Part shown: positions 1 through 8,252 of the stretch, piece after piece
Layout: each line of letters starts with the position of its first letter
Numbering within the stretch: position 1 is the first letter of the stretch
Assembly: GCA_900317685.1 (NCBI GenBank)
Contig: ONHQ01000003.1
Span: 1-64,000 of the forward strand
Origin: an uncultured Prevotella sp.
Lineage (GTDB): Bacteria; Bacteroidota; Bacteroidia; Bacteroidales; Bacteroidaceae
Length of the DNA stretch: 64,000 nucleotides
Direction of reading: 5' to 3'
Translations under genes and position numbers: made by a program
Notes under the pieces: generated by a model
Told to the model about the DNA's origin: nothing
Seen by the model: the letters and a program-made list of their open reading frames with translations, nothing else
Database searches by the model: none

Positions 1-52
1 CACTTGCGCCGATGGTACTGCAATGCAATGCGGGAGAGTAGGAGGCCGCCCT
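1..52 (+). rRNA. rrf: 5S ribosomal RNA, 3' end (partial)
   Basis: The first ~52 bases match the 3' part of a bacterial 5S rRNA, including the conserved GCCGATGGTACTGC and GGGAGAGTAGG blocks that form helices IV/V and the return strand of helix I. The 5' half lies outside the window. A strong terminator follows at once, as expected for the end of an rRNA operon. The exact 3' end is estimated. Confidence 0.85.
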
Positions 53-60
53 CTTTCAAC

Positions 61-100
61 AAGAGCCCTTGAAGACAGCAATGTTTTCAAGGGCTTTTTT
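61..100 (+). terminator. rRNA operon terminator
   Basis: Bases 61-77 pair with 82-98 (core AGCCCTTGAA with TTCAAGGGCT, plus G-U pairs further in) around a GCAA tetraloop, and the stem runs into a T tract ending at 100. This is a classic intrinsic terminator directly after the 5S rRNA. Confidence 0.9.
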
Positions 101-128
101 GGAGCCCTTCCCCAAAGCCCTTCCCTAA

Positions 129-146
129 CCCTCCCCAAGGGGAGGG
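129..146. repeat. Short perfect palindrome
   Basis: CCCTCCCC and GGGGAGGG are separated by AA, giving a perfect 8-bp hairpin flanked by TTCCCTAA and AAA. There is no T tract, so it is not an obvious terminator. It resembles the small palindromic repeats scattered through intergenic DNA in this group, but only one copy was seen in the window. Confidence 0.6.
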
Positions 147-183
147 AAATGCTATACCCGATAAGCTTCTCTATCATTTTGTT

Positions 184-228
184 TTCTATAGCTTCTATAG
201 TTTCTATAGCCTCTATAGCTTCTATTAT
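184..228. repeat. 9-bp tandem repeat (TTCTATAGC)
   Basis: Five adjacent 9-bp units: TTCTATAGC, TTCTATAGT, TTCTATAGC, CTCTATAGC and a decayed TTCTATTAT. They lie in the AT-rich gap between the 5S terminator and the glucosaminidase gene. No coding role is likely; length variation between strains would be expected. Confidence 0.75.
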
Positions 229-254
229 TTTTTTAAGAAGTTAATAAACAAATA

Positions 255-277
255 AAGCGCGGCTGTTTGCCGCGCTT
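255..277 (-). terminator. Terminator of the glucosaminidase gene
   Basis: AAGCGCGGC (255-263) pairs perfectly with GCCGCGCTT (269-277). On the minus strand the hairpin starts five bases after the stop codon of the 282-806 gene and is followed by TATTTG, an imperfect T-rich tail. Confidence 0.7.
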
Positions 278-281
278 GAAA

Positions 282-806
282 TTAGATGTCGAGTTTGTCT
301 GCTATCTTTCTTACCTTTGATGTGTAGTTGCGATCTTCCGCGTATCCTATGCGTTTTAGGAATGCGTAGTAGTCACCACCATTGTATTTATATTGTACGT
401 CGTCGAGGTAGGCCTTTACGGACTCTTCCCAGTTGTTGAAAGTATAGTAGCTGCCATCACTGGGATGACGAAGGCCAAAGAGATTGTGGCTTTCCATACA
501 GAGGGTACTGGAGAAATAGCCTGTCTCTAATAAGGCTTGCGCTAAAACTATCTTCTTTTCTTTCACGTTGTATTTCTCTAATACCGATAATAAATTGTCG
601 ATGTTGAGCTCTGCAAAGCCATGAAAGTCTTCATCTGTCATGCTGGATGGCAGATACATTTCTGTTAACGTGTCTGATTTCTGATCGTTTTTAGCTAAGC
701 CTGGCATAGCGTCGGGCATGATCGGACTTTGCGACCATGCCATGCTGACCGTGGTACTGAGTATTGCTGTGAATAGTAGTCTTTTTATGATCTTTTTTTC
801 TTCCAT
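282..806 (-). CDS. Secreted glucosaminidase-domain protein (peptidoglycan hydrolase)
   Basis: This 174-residue protein begins with a basic segment and a hydrophobic stretch ending near AWSQS, a probable signal peptide of about 26 residues. The rest is a glucosaminidase fold of the FlgJ/LytG type (Glucosaminidase family). The motif AQALLETGYFSS carries the probable catalytic Glu, followed by NLFGLRHP and the YYTFNNWEESVKAYLD block typical of the family. It would cleave GlcNAc-MurNAc linkages in the periplasm. The gene stands alone and ends in its own hairpin terminator. The domain call is firm; the precise bond cleaved is inferred. Confidence 0.85.
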   Translation of the reverse strand: MEEKKIIKRLLFTAILSTTVSMAWSQSPIMPDAMPGLAKNDQKSDTLTEMYLPSSMTDEDFHGFAELNIDNLLSVLEKYNVKEKKIVLAQALLETGYFSSTLCMESHNLFGLRHPSDGSYYTFNNWEESVKAYLDDVQYKYNGGDYYAFLKRIGYAEDRNYTSKVRKIADKLDI

Positions 807-888
807 ATATAGTGTAACGATAGTGTCTTTTTATTATTGTTTTGTTGCTTTTCTTTTAACTCTCTTTTATCGTTTCAACTTTTTTGCG

Positions 889-896
889 TACTTTTG
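889..896 (+). promoter_or_regulatory. -7 element TACTTTTG
   Basis: A match to the Bacteroidota -7 consensus TAnnTTTG, 42 bases before the ATG of the small gene at 939. No convincing -33 TTTG was found at the expected spacing. Confidence 0.55.
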
Positions 897-938
897 TATC
901 AATATTGTTAATCATAGTATAGCTTTTCTTAATTGAAT

Positions 939-1220
939 ATGATACAGAGTAAAGATCAGTCGAGTAGGATTTCCTTCGATCAGGGTAGTATAGAGTCTGC
1001 TTATAGCTTCTTTCATCAGAAGTATAGGGTTTATGAGTATTCTCACAACGACGGGCAGAAAGATGATATTGAATATGCTATTTCCAGCTATGTGGAACAG
1101 ATGAGTCCTTCGCTCTATGAGCATCTGGCTCGTGGCCGCAAAGATTATTTGCTCTCACATACTTCTTTTGTTCAAGATATCAAGGATGCTATTGAACAAT
1201 TGGAAAGCATGCTGGCTTAG
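939..1220 (+). CDS. Conserved small hypothetical protein, 93 aa
   Basis: I do not recognise a named family. The protein is acidic, soluble and without membrane segments or a signal peptide. Its second half (residues about 50-93) looks alpha-helical and ends LESMLA. ATG 939 is chosen over an in-frame TTG at 933; a promoter-like TACTTTTG lies upstream at a sensible distance. It is transcribed divergently from the glucosaminidase gene and convergently with mgtC, so it is probably monocistronic. Composition and promoter support a real gene; function is unknown. Confidence 0.65.
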   Translation: MIQSKDQSSRISFDQGSIESAYSFFHQKYRVYEYSHNDGQKDDIEYAISSYVEQMSPSLYEHLARGRKDYLLSHTSFVQDIKDAIEQLESMLA

Positions 1221-1233
1221 TGCGTTGAGCGCC

Positions 1234-1280
1234 TATATACAATAAGGTTTATATAATGGCGTACCATATATAATAAGGTG
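1234..1280. repeat. Two copies of the AT-rich TATATATAATAAGGTG motif
   Basis: TATATACAATAAGGT (1234-1248) and ACCATATATAATAAGGTG (1263-1280) lie between two convergent genes. The second copy is identical over 18 bases to minus-strand sequence inside the pectinase gene at 29828-29845. Similar copies occur across the window, so this is a dispersed motif, not a promoter for either neighbour. Confidence 0.6.
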
Positions 1281-1288
1281 TATGCGCA

Positions 1289-1957
1289 CTATTCAATGTT
1301 CTGTATGCTGACTCCATCCATCTTCTCCATGAACTGCATGATGCGTGTCTGATATTGCTCGCGCTTCACCTTTATCTCCATAGACACTTGATAAGCGATG
1401 CCCTTAGGATTCGTGTTCTTCTGCATCTCATAGGAGTCGATGTCGATGCCGGCATCTCTCATCTTATGCAATACAAGCTGAATGTTCTCTTGCTTGTCTG
1501 AGCTGAATGTCAACAGAATGCTGCGAGTGGCAAAGCGGCTGGAGACAAAGTGGAGTGCTTCCAGGCACATGAGTACCATGATCGTGGTGGCTGCGGCAAG
1601 GACAAACATGCCTGCACCGCACGTTAGTCCGATGGCTGATGTGACCCATAGTCCTGCAGCTGTTGTGAGTCCTTTGACGACATGTTTTTGGAAGATGATG
1701 ATGCCGGCACCGATAAAACCGATGCCGGGCACTACTTGTGAAGCAATTCGTGATGGGTCGTAGGACAGCTTTTGTGCTGTGTCGTTGATCATACTGTCAA
1801 AGCCGTACATGGAAAGGATCATAAATAATGCACTTCCTAAGGCTACCAGGAAATGGGTGCGGAAGCCTGCCTCCTTGGCACGGTACTCCCGCTCCAATCC
1901 TATCACACCACCTAAGACGGCAGCGATGGCCAACCGTAATATAAATTCTAATGTCAT
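1289..1957 (-). CDS. mgtC: MgtC/SapB family inner-membrane protein
   Basis: This 222-residue protein has the MgtC signature: GGVIGLEREYRAKEAGFRTH near residue 16, then several hydrophobic helices over residues 1-130, and a C-terminal soluble region (about 140-222) resembling the ACT-like domain of long MgtC proteins. In other bacteria MgtC proteins modulate magnesium homeostasis or the F1Fo ATPase and are not themselves transporters. The start is 43 bases after the stop of the large upstream gene with no promoter seen between, so the two may share a transcript. Family call firm, role inferred. Confidence 0.88.
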   Translation of the reverse strand: MTLEFILRLAIAAVLGGVIGLEREYRAKEAGFRTHFLVALGSALFMILSMYGFDSMINDTAQKLSYDPSRIASQVVPGIGFIGAGIIIFQKHVVKGLTTAAGLWVTSAIGLTCGAGMFVLAAATTIMVLMCLEALHFVSSRFATRSILLTFSSDKQENIQLVLHKMRDAGIDIDSYEMQKNTNPKGIAYQVSMEIKVKREQYQTRIMQFMEKMDGVSIQNIE

Positions 1958-2000
1958 AGTCGTTGCTTTTTTATGTGTTCTGCGTCGTGGCTATGTTCTG

Positions 2001-5000
2001 TTAGATGTTACATTCTGGCAGCATCTCAGCAATGCGCTTGCCGTTGACCGTCTTCAAAACGATGCCGAGTTCCTTTCTTGGTGGATTGAGTTGTACCCAC
2101 TCTGGAACTTTATCGCGGTTGATGACTTCGACATAGTGAATGTTGCTGAACGATACGTCGCAGAGCGTCTCACCATAGTCCTGCATACTGTTTTCCTTGA
2201 TCTTAGAGATGTCGTCGAATCGCAGCCGCTTGTTGCCTTTGCCGTCTACGAAGCCGAGGATCAGCTCGTCATTGTCGTTGGCAATGCTGGCGTAGATGAG
2301 CTCCTTGCCGGAATAGCGCTTGAAGGTACGGTCGCTGTCGCGGTGGAGAAGCTTCTCCACACTGGCTTTCACCACGCGTCCGTCGCTGTAGACCATGATG
2401 CGCCATGACTTCTCTTCTTCCTCATGGATGGCTAACTCCAAACGGTAGTCCTCCGTACGGTAGTCGTCTTGCTGGAGCAATTTGTACTCGTCATTGTCGA
2501 TGAAACAAAGATATGCCGTCGTGGGAAGATAGTTCAACTCATAGTCATGAATGACATTGTTTCTGAACCGGCTGGTTTGGATCTTGTCTTTGATCTCGTT
2601 GGCGAATGGCGCAGGCGTCGTGGTTGTACCTGCATTGATCTCATGCGCGATGGGTGCCGGCGTGTTGATGATGGCTGGGCTTTCATCCTTTGTCACCAGC
2701 TGATGCTCCGCAGCCCACTTCTTACGTCCGATGAGGAAGGCACTTAAATAGTCGCTGTTGACCTTACGTGCCGACTTGCCCATGCGTTCGTAGTAATCGC
2801 CCTTGAGTGCTATCGGATCGGGACTGGGCAGAATAGAGATCGCCAGCACGTTGGCTTTTGTGCCTTCATCCCAATGGGTCTTGATATTGTGAGCCGCCTC
2901 TTGCCCAAGATAGATGGCTACTTGGTTGTGGATATAGTCTTCGTAGTGGTCGAGGTTACCATTAAATTTTGGATGTTTCAAGTCTTCCTCCACACCGCTC
3001 TCAGTGCCCTGGTCGTTGACACCAAGATAGAGCGTACCTCCATCGGCGTTGAGGAAGGCGCAGATCTCTTGAAGAATCTTTGATGTTTGCTCGGCCAAGT
3101 TCGACTGCATAGAGCTTTCAGGATAGACGATAGAGGTCTTGAACTCGGTGTGGTAGTCTTCGCGTCCATAGTCTTTCTTGTCGCTCTGGTTGCGTCTGAG
3201 CTTGAGGATAGAGCGTATCTTTTCCCGGATCTCGTCGGCCTGAGAGATGAGTCCGGCTTTCTTTACCGTGTTGTGCGACATGACGAGGGCCGCCAACATC
3301 TGCAGTGTCGGGCTTTCCCGCTTACAGCTCATCTGATAGAGGTCGTCGTAGTGCTCGTCGTTGTCAAGCCAGGAGACGATAGTCATCTGCTGGAAGTCGT
3401 TGTAGAGATGCGAGTCTTGCTCAAAGCCTAAGCTGTCGGCATTGTTGAGGATCGCCATGCTCTCGTTGGAGAAACTGTTGTTCAGTGCGAAGTCGTTGAG
3501 CAATTCCAGCAGCGAGAGTCGCTTGCAATAATACTGTTCCCGTTCAGAGTTGAGCATGCGAGCGAGTACCCGGCAGGTAGAGATATAGTTATAAGCCTTG
3601 ATGTAATCATCCTCGAAGCTGGCATAAGTCTCAAAGATATACATCAGTTCGGTGAGATGTTCGGCATCCATCGTCGAGGTGAAGTCCTCGGAAGGCTCCT
3701 GATCCTCGTCGCTGACAAATACCTCACCATGTGCAAGGTTGACCATGAACTGATGGAAGGCAGCTCCCACGCTGAAGATCATATCGGGCACATCGGCACG
3801 ATAGGTGACATTGATATAAGGTGGTCTGCCCTGTGTGGGCTTGTACACTTCCACGACCTTGCCCTTTGTCAATACGCTGAGCGGAGTGCCGGGCTCGACA
3901 TCCACGGACAGCGACAGACCATTTGTAGAGATCGCCGGCACGCGGCCGATGCCGGGTTGTGGATTGTTGAGAACACATCTCAGACGACTGTTGAAGTTGA
4001 GATGCTCGATACGGTAATCCTCCATGAAGTCTACACAGATCTCATTCATCACGAAATGATACTCACCGTCCTCGATGCCATCTACGTCAGCAGGCAGGAT
4101 GAGCGGGTAGCCATTGTGATAGAAATCCTCTAATGAGAGCTTCTTGCCGGGATAATAGGGTACGATGTCTCTGGCAGCATCGATATATCCTTTGATACCC
4201 TGCAGCTCTTCGTCGATGACCTCACATTGAAAGAGGAGCTTTGTCTCATCGTCGGATGGTATCTTCTTCTTGATGATGATCGACACTTCTTCGCCTGGAA
4301 GAAGTCTGCGTCTTTCCTTCTTTTTATTATGGTGTCCACCGATGAAGAGCGATTTATAGATGAAGTCCCACAGCTGTTTGAAATGTGGCAGTGTGTTGCT
4401 CTTGTTACCTCTGAGGTCAGCAGAAGGCTTTTCGCTGAGTCTGATGGTAAAGGCGTGCCATAGGTTCAGTCGGGTAGGCAGTGGCGTGTAGACATTCTCT
4501 GAGTTCACATCAGAGGCAGATATAGAGATCTTACCGTCTTTGATGAGCAGCTTCGCATTGTCCGTGACGTATTCCACGGGAGCGAGCGACGAGTCGATAG
4601 TGTCGGAAACCTGGTTGGCAATGATGTTGGCGGTGAGCGTAGCGTCATCGGTGTTGACCACATAGGCAGCCTGATCGCCGGAGTCTGAGACAAGGTTGTA
4701 GAGCGATTCTTCCAGCAGACTCTTAGGATCAGCCACCCCCATCTTGCTGCACAGACGATAGAGTAGACTTCGGTTGAGCACTACGTCGAAGAGGTCGCTG
4801 TCATCGTCTTCAGCCAAATTGAGCTGGAGGGCCAGGGCTTGTATCATCGTCTCAATCGTACCTTGACTGTTGAGACTGTCCGGCGTCTCATAGCTCTTGC
4901 GGATGTAGTATTCCAGCAGGGTGATCCATAGCTTGCCGAAAGGAGCACGCTTGGACAGGGCGAGGTCATGCTTACGGATGATGCTGATCATCCTTGGCAT

Positions 5001-5915
5001 ACACTTCTGCATCAGACTGTCGTCCTGCAGAAAGATGCAGAGCATCGTGAAGAAGCACTCACGCGGGTGGAAGACATAGTTGCAGCATTCCAGTTTGTTG
5101 AGTGCTTGCTCGATGTATTCTTCTCCTAAGTTGTTCTTTACGAGATCCAGTGCATTGATGAAGAAAGAAGTCTGCTCGATGAAGTCTGTGAAGCGATTTT
5201 CCAAGATGCCTCTGGAGACAGCGTCACACATGTTGAGCAGATCCGTCTGTTCGAGTACATGGAGCATACTGTCCTTGAAATCAATGAGGTCCTGTCGGAG
5301 TAAGTCTTTGTCGTGATAGTCTGCCGCCATGTTGGCAATCCAGTGATAGCAAGCATTGTCGAAGAGGTCAGGATTGGTGCTTCCAAGTAGAAGGTCCCGC
5401 AATGAATCGTTGTTCCATTTTCTGTTGCCTAAAAGAGTGGCCAGCTGATTATCTTTGATGGGGAAGTCGTATTTCAGTGCCTGCAGGTTTTCCACAGGTT
5501 GTACTTGCATATATCTGCCTTTAATCTTTTCCACTTGGCAGATGATTCTCGGCGTGAGGGCAGGATTAGGAATGCAACTTTTGTCAAGGCGCGTGGTGAA
5601 ACCGTGTGATTCTTGCAGAATATAAAAATTGTCGTGTGAGCGTTTGATGCTGAACTCTACCTTGTCGCCTTCATGATAGAATTGCCTGATCAGCGTTTCA
5701 TAGTCTTGCCTGAGGTGGATGCCACCGTTGAAGGATTCTTCCACGATGCAGGGAAGCGTGTTGGGTACGGTGCTTCTTTTCTGATACAAGAGCATGGGCA
5801 GCCGATAGAGCTTGCCGTCATCTCCATAGGTAACAATAAACTGGTGTGAGTCTGGGTCTGTCCTTACAACGTTGACAGTAATTCTTTGGTTTTCTTTAGT
5901 TTCCGGTAATACCAT
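2001..5915 (-). CDS. 1304-aa protein with AlbA_2/Schlafen-type divergent AAA domain
   Basis: A very long cytosolic protein without signal peptide or membrane segments. Residues about 920-1060 form an AlbA_2 (Schlafen-like, AAA_4) domain: EFKTS, then EICAFLNADGGTLYLGVND, a nucleotide-binding or RNA-associated module. The N-terminal ~150 residues look like OB/S1-type beta strands. The middle (about 150-900) is mainly helical and unrecognised. A low-complexity linker with two PAP.A.EI repeats (about 1090-1120) precedes a beta-rich C-terminus of about 180 residues. A -7 element TACATTTG lies 40 bases upstream. I cannot assign a substrate; stress, RNA or defence roles are all possible. mgtC follows directly. 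Confidence 0.7.
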   Translation of the reverse strand: MVLPETKENQRITVNVVRTDPDSHQFIVTYGDDGKLYRLPMLLYQKRSTVPNTLPCIVEESFNGGIHLRQDYETLIRQFYHEGDKVEFSIKRSHDNFYILQESHGFTTRLDKSCIPNPALTPRIICQVEKIKGRYMQVQPVENLQALKYDFPIKDNQLATLLGNRKWNNDSLRDLLLGSTNPDLFDNACYHWIANMAADYHDKDLLRQDLIDFKDSMLHVLEQTDLLNMCDAVSRGILENRFTDFIEQTSFFINALDLVKNNLGEEYIEQALNKLECCNYVFHPRECFFTMLCIFLQDDSLMQKCMPRMISIIRKHDLALSKRAPFGKLWITLLEYYIRKSYETPDSLNSQGTIETMIQALALQLNLAEDDDSDLFDVVLNRSLLYRLCSKMGVADPKSLLEESLYNLVSDSGDQAAYVVNTDDATLTANIIANQVSDTIDSSLAPVEYVTDNAKLLIKDGKISISASDVNSENVYTPLPTRLNLWHAFTIRLSEKPSADLRGNKSNTLPHFKQLWDFIYKSLFIGGHHNKKKERRRLLPGEEVSIIIKKKIPSDDETKLLFQCEVIDEELQGIKGYIDAARDIVPYYPGKKLSLEDFYHNGYPLILPADVDGIEDGEYHFVMNEICVDFMEDYRIEHLNFNSRLRCVLNNPQPGIGRVPAISTNGLSLSVDVEPGTPLSVLTKGKVVEVYKPTQGRPPYINVTYRADVPDMIFSVGAAFHQFMVNLAHGEVFVSDEDQEPSEDFTSTMDAEHLTELMYIFETYASFEDDYIKAYNYISTCRVLARMLNSEREQYYCKRLSLLELLNDFALNNSFSNESMAILNNADSLGFEQDSHLYNDFQQMTIVSWLDNDEHYDDLYQMSCKRESPTLQMLAALVMSHNTVKKAGLISQADEIREKIRSILKLRRNQSDKKDYGREDYHTEFKTSIVYPESSMQSNLAEQTSKILQEICAFLNADGGTLYLGVNDQGTESGVEEDLKHPKFNGNLDHYEDYIHNQVAIYLGQEAAHNIKTHWDEGTKANVLAISILPSPDPIALKGDYYERMGKSARKVNSDYLSAFLIGRKKWAAEHQLVTKDESPAIINTPAPIAHEINAGTTTTPAPFANEIKDKIQTSRFRNNVIHDYELNYLPTTAYLCFIDNDEYKLLQQDDYRTEDYRLELAIHEEEEKSWRIMVYSDGRVVKASVEKLLHRDSDRTFKRYSGKELIYASIANDNDELILGFVDGKGNKRLRFDDISKIKENSMQDYGETLCDVSFSNIHYVEVINRDKVPEWVQLNPPRKELGIVLKTVNGKRIAEMLPECNI

Positions 5916-5954
5916 CTTCTTCTTAGATAAGTTGTTGTTAAATATTCGATTTTA

Positions 5955-5962
5955 CAAATGTA
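5955..5962 (-). promoter_or_regulatory. -7 element TACATTTG for the AlbA_2 gene
   Basis: On the minus strand this reads TACATTTG, matching TAnnTTTG, about 40 bases before the ATG at 5915. Confidence 0.55.
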
Positions 5963-6010
5963 CGAAAAATAAATGAATTTGCTTTCGTGTTAAAGGTTTT
6001 TAGCATAGAA

Positions 6011-6051
6011 AAAGGTCTTATTGCCATAAATATATGAGCAATAAGACCTTT
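6011..6051 (-). terminator. Terminator of the Na/Pi cotransporter gene
   Basis: AAAGGTCTTATTGC (6011-6024) pairs perfectly with GCAATAAGACCTTT (6038-6051), a 14-bp stem. On the minus strand it is followed by TTTTTC, so it terminates transcripts from the 6117-7832 gene. Confidence 0.8.
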
Positions 6052-6116
6052 GCATTAATTATCCATCGTAGACAGAAACGTTTTTGCCTCGTCATGGATG
6101 GGGAGTGGGAGAGGCA

Positions 6117-7832
6117 TTACGCCTCGTTTTTCTTCTTACCTGTTCGTGCCTCTACGACATTGACGACATAGTCGCCGACGCGCTCGCATTCGTTGATAAT
6201 GTCCATATACATCGTACCTACGGCGTAGGTGTATTTATGATCATTGACGTCAATGGTGTTTCTGCTGCGGAGCTGGTTGCGATAGTTGTTGATCTCGTTC
6301 TCAATGTTGAAGGAGCGGTTGATGTCGATGTCCGTCTTATGCTCCACGAGTGCATGTTCCATCTCTGCCATCGACTGGTCAGTGAGAGCGAACATCTGAT
6401 GGAGATGCTCGTACTGATCAGTGGTGAACTCCTCTTTCTCGGTGTATTTACGATTGATGGTTCTTGCGATATGATAGCACGAGTCACCGATACTTTCAAG
6501 TTCAGAGATCTCGCGTAGCATGGCTCGAACCTTGTCCTTTGTCTCGTCGCTGAGGTGGGCGTCACTGACTTGGTCGAGATATTTGGCAATTTCAATCTCC
6601 ATGTTGTCAGCGATGCTCTCGTATTTCTCAATGCGAGAGAAGAGTTTGACGAAGTCGTTGGCATCCTTTGTTCCGAGCAGCTCTCTCACCATGCGTAGCA
6701 TCCTTCTCATGCGCTCGGCAAAAGAGTGAATTTCCTTAGATGCTTCCAGTACGGAGAGCTCAGGGGTCTTCATGATACCTGCTTGTATAAAGCGCAGGCG
6801 GAAATCTTCTTCGTCCTTGTTCTTTTTGGGCTTGATGATCCAGCATACCACTTTCTCGATCTGTGGGATGAAGCCGATGAGCAAGGCGGTATTGGTCACA
6901 TTGAAGCAAGTGTGGAAGGCTGCAAGCACAATAGGAAGGATAGCTGCCCGCTGTGCCTGGGTAAAGCCGGTACCAGTAGGATCGTAGCCTACCAGGTGGC
7001 ATACGCCGTCAACAAAGGGATAGAACAGGCAGAGCACCCAGATGACGCCGAAGACATTGAAAACCAAATGCGCCATGGCGGCTCGCCGTGCTTGTGTGTT
7101 AGCACCAAGGGCGGCGAGATTGGCAGTTGCCGTCGTACCGATGTTCTCTCCTAAGACCAAGGCAATGCCAAAATAAATAGGCAGCACGCCAGAGGAACAA
7201 AGCAGGATGGTGATGGCCATCACGGCTGCAGAGCTCTGTACGATGCAGGTAATCAATGTACCGATTAGCACAAACACAATGATATTTGCGTGACTGTGCA
7301 CATCGAAGGAAGAGAAGAACTGGATGGCATCAGGGTTGTGCTCCAGGTCGAGCTCCTTGCCGGCATTGCTAAGTAAAACAAGTGCAAAGAAAAGAAAAGC
7401 AATACCGAAGAGGAAGTCACCGATGTAGCGGCGTCGCTTGGAATAGATGAGCATGATGCCCAGGAAGAAAGCAGGGAAGACGACCATCGTCAGATCTACG
7501 TTGAATCCCAGTGACATGATCCATGCGGTGAGCGTCGTTCCGATGTTGGCACCCATGATCACCGAGATCGCTTGTGCCAAGGTGAGCAGGCCTGCATTGA
7601 CAAAACTGACTGTCATTACCGTGGTGGCGGAAGAGGATTGCACGGCGCAGGTGATGAAAACACCTGTGAGCATTCCAGTGAACCGGTTGGTGGTCATTGC
7701 GCCAAGGATATGACGCAGTTGCGAGCCTGCCATTTTCTGCAGGGCTTCACTCATTACCTTCATGCCGTAGATCAGCAAGGCTAAGGAGCCTAATATCTTC
7801 ATGAAGATAATCACATAGTCGCTTGTGTTCAT
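6117..7832 (-). CDS. Na/Pi cotransporter family protein with C-terminal PhoU domain
   Basis: This 571-residue protein has the two inverted Na/Pi-cotransporter repeats. Each carries a QSS motif followed by GANIGTT or GENIGTT (VQSSSATTVMTVSFVNAG near residue 63, VQSSAAVMAITILLCSSG near 198). About eight membrane segments occupy residues 1-330. Residues about 340-560 are a helical PhoU-like bundle. Members import phosphate with sodium or act in phosphate sensing. The gene has its own TATCTTTG promoter element and a strong terminator, so it is monocistronic. The family is clear; transport direction and specificity are inferred. Confidence 0.9.
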   Translation of the reverse strand: MNTSDYVIIFMKILGSLALLIYGMKVMSEALQKMAGSQLRHILGAMTTNRFTGMLTGVFITCAVQSSSATTVMTVSFVNAGLLTLAQAISVIMGANIGTTLTAWIMSLGFNVDLTMVVFPAFFLGIMLIYSKRRRYIGDFLFGIAFLFFALVLLSNAGKELDLEHNPDAIQFFSSFDVHSHANIIVFVLIGTLITCIVQSSAAVMAITILLCSSGVLPIYFGIALVLGENIGTTATANLAALGANTQARRAAMAHLVFNVFGVIWVLCLFYPFVDGVCHLVGYDPTGTGFTQAQRAAILPIVLAAFHTCFNVTNTALLIGFIPQIEKVVCWIIKPKKNKDEEDFRLRFIQAGIMKTPELSVLEASKEIHSFAERMRRMLRMVRELLGTKDANDFVKLFSRIEKYESIADNMEIEIAKYLDQVSDAHLSDETKDKVRAMLREISELESIGDSCYHIARTINRKYTEKEEFTTDQYEHLHQMFALTDQSMAEMEHALVEHKTDIDINRSFNIENEINNYRNQLRSRNTIDVNDHKYTYAVGTMYMDIINECERVGDYVVNVVEARTGKKKNEA

Positions 7833-7864
7833 AAATATCTGTAATGTCTGTTACGATTATGCTA

Positions 7865-7872
7865 CAAAGATA
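7865..7872 (-). promoter_or_regulatory. -7 element TATCTTTG for the Na/Pi cotransporter
   Basis: Reads TATCTTTG on the minus strand, 33 bases before the ATG at 7832. It is an exact TAnnTTTG match. Confidence 0.65.
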
Positions 7873-8040
7873 TAAAAAAAATATGTCATGCGGAATGAAT
7901 GACTTCGTTTTTTTGGCTTGCCAAATAGCTTTTTTCCTTTCGGCGTTAGGCTTTAAGAAGGGAAAAAGAAAGTTTAGTTAAATATTAATAATTGTTTTAA
8001 GTTTCTGTGGGCAAAGTGTCGTTTTCTTAATAATAAATAG

Positions 8041-8048
8041 TAACTTTG
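8041..8048 (+). promoter_or_regulatory. -7 element TAACTTTG for tRNA-Arg
   Basis: TAACTTTG matches the Bacteroidota -7 consensus and sits 26 bases before the tRNA. The upstream -33 region is T-rich but has no clear TTTG. Confidence 0.65.
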
Positions 8049-8073
8049 CATCTGCTATTAATATAAAGCGACT

Positions 8074-8148
8074 GGTTCAGTAGCTCAGTTGGATTAGAGC
8101 AGCAGCCTTCTAAGCTGCGGGTCCCGGGTTCGAACCCCGGCTGAATCA
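8074..8148 (+). tRNA. tRNA-Arg (anticodon TCT)
   Basis: A full cloverleaf can be folded. Acceptor GGTTCAG pairs with CTGAATC (one G-U) before discriminator A8148. The D arm is GCTC-loop-GAGC. The anticodon stem GCAGC/GCTGC encloses loop CTTCTAA with anticodon TCT at 8109-8111. The variable loop is GGGTC, and the T arm CCGGG-TTCGAAC-CCCGG. Only CA follows the discriminator, so the CCA end is probably not fully encoded. Confidence 0.96.
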
Positions 8149-8152
8149 CATG

Positions 8153-8184
8153 AAGGGCTAAGCAACACTCGTTGCTTAGCCTTT
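8153..8184 (+). terminator. Terminator after tRNA-Arg
   Basis: GGCTAAGCAAC (8156-8166) pairs perfectly with GTTGCTTAGCC (8171-8181), extended by A-T and G-U pairs, and runs into TTTCTT. It follows the tRNA by only a few bases. Confidence 0.88.
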
Positions 8185-8201
8185 CTTGGCTTTTGAGAGG
8201 A

Positions 8202-8220
8202 GCCTCTGCAAAGCAGAGGC
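8202..8220. repeat. Small perfect hairpin after the DUF4861 gene
   Basis: GCCTCTGC and GCAGAGGC flank AAA. It lies 33 bases beyond the stop of the DUF4861 gene on the minus strand, but no T tract follows in either direction. It could be an RNA 3'-end stabiliser or another short palindromic repeat. Confidence 0.5.
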
Positions 8221-8252
8221 GTACGGAACACAGCAGTCATAAAGACAAGCCT

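Noticed and set aside
23..244. 73-residue frame starting in the 5S rRNA
   Set aside because: It overlaps the 5S rRNA, its terminator, a palindrome and a tandem repeat; its isoleucine-rich end is just the 9-bp repeat.
8202..8220. Terminator for the uronate operon
   Set aside because: The hairpin is perfect, but neither strand has a T tract after it; it is kept only as a repeat.
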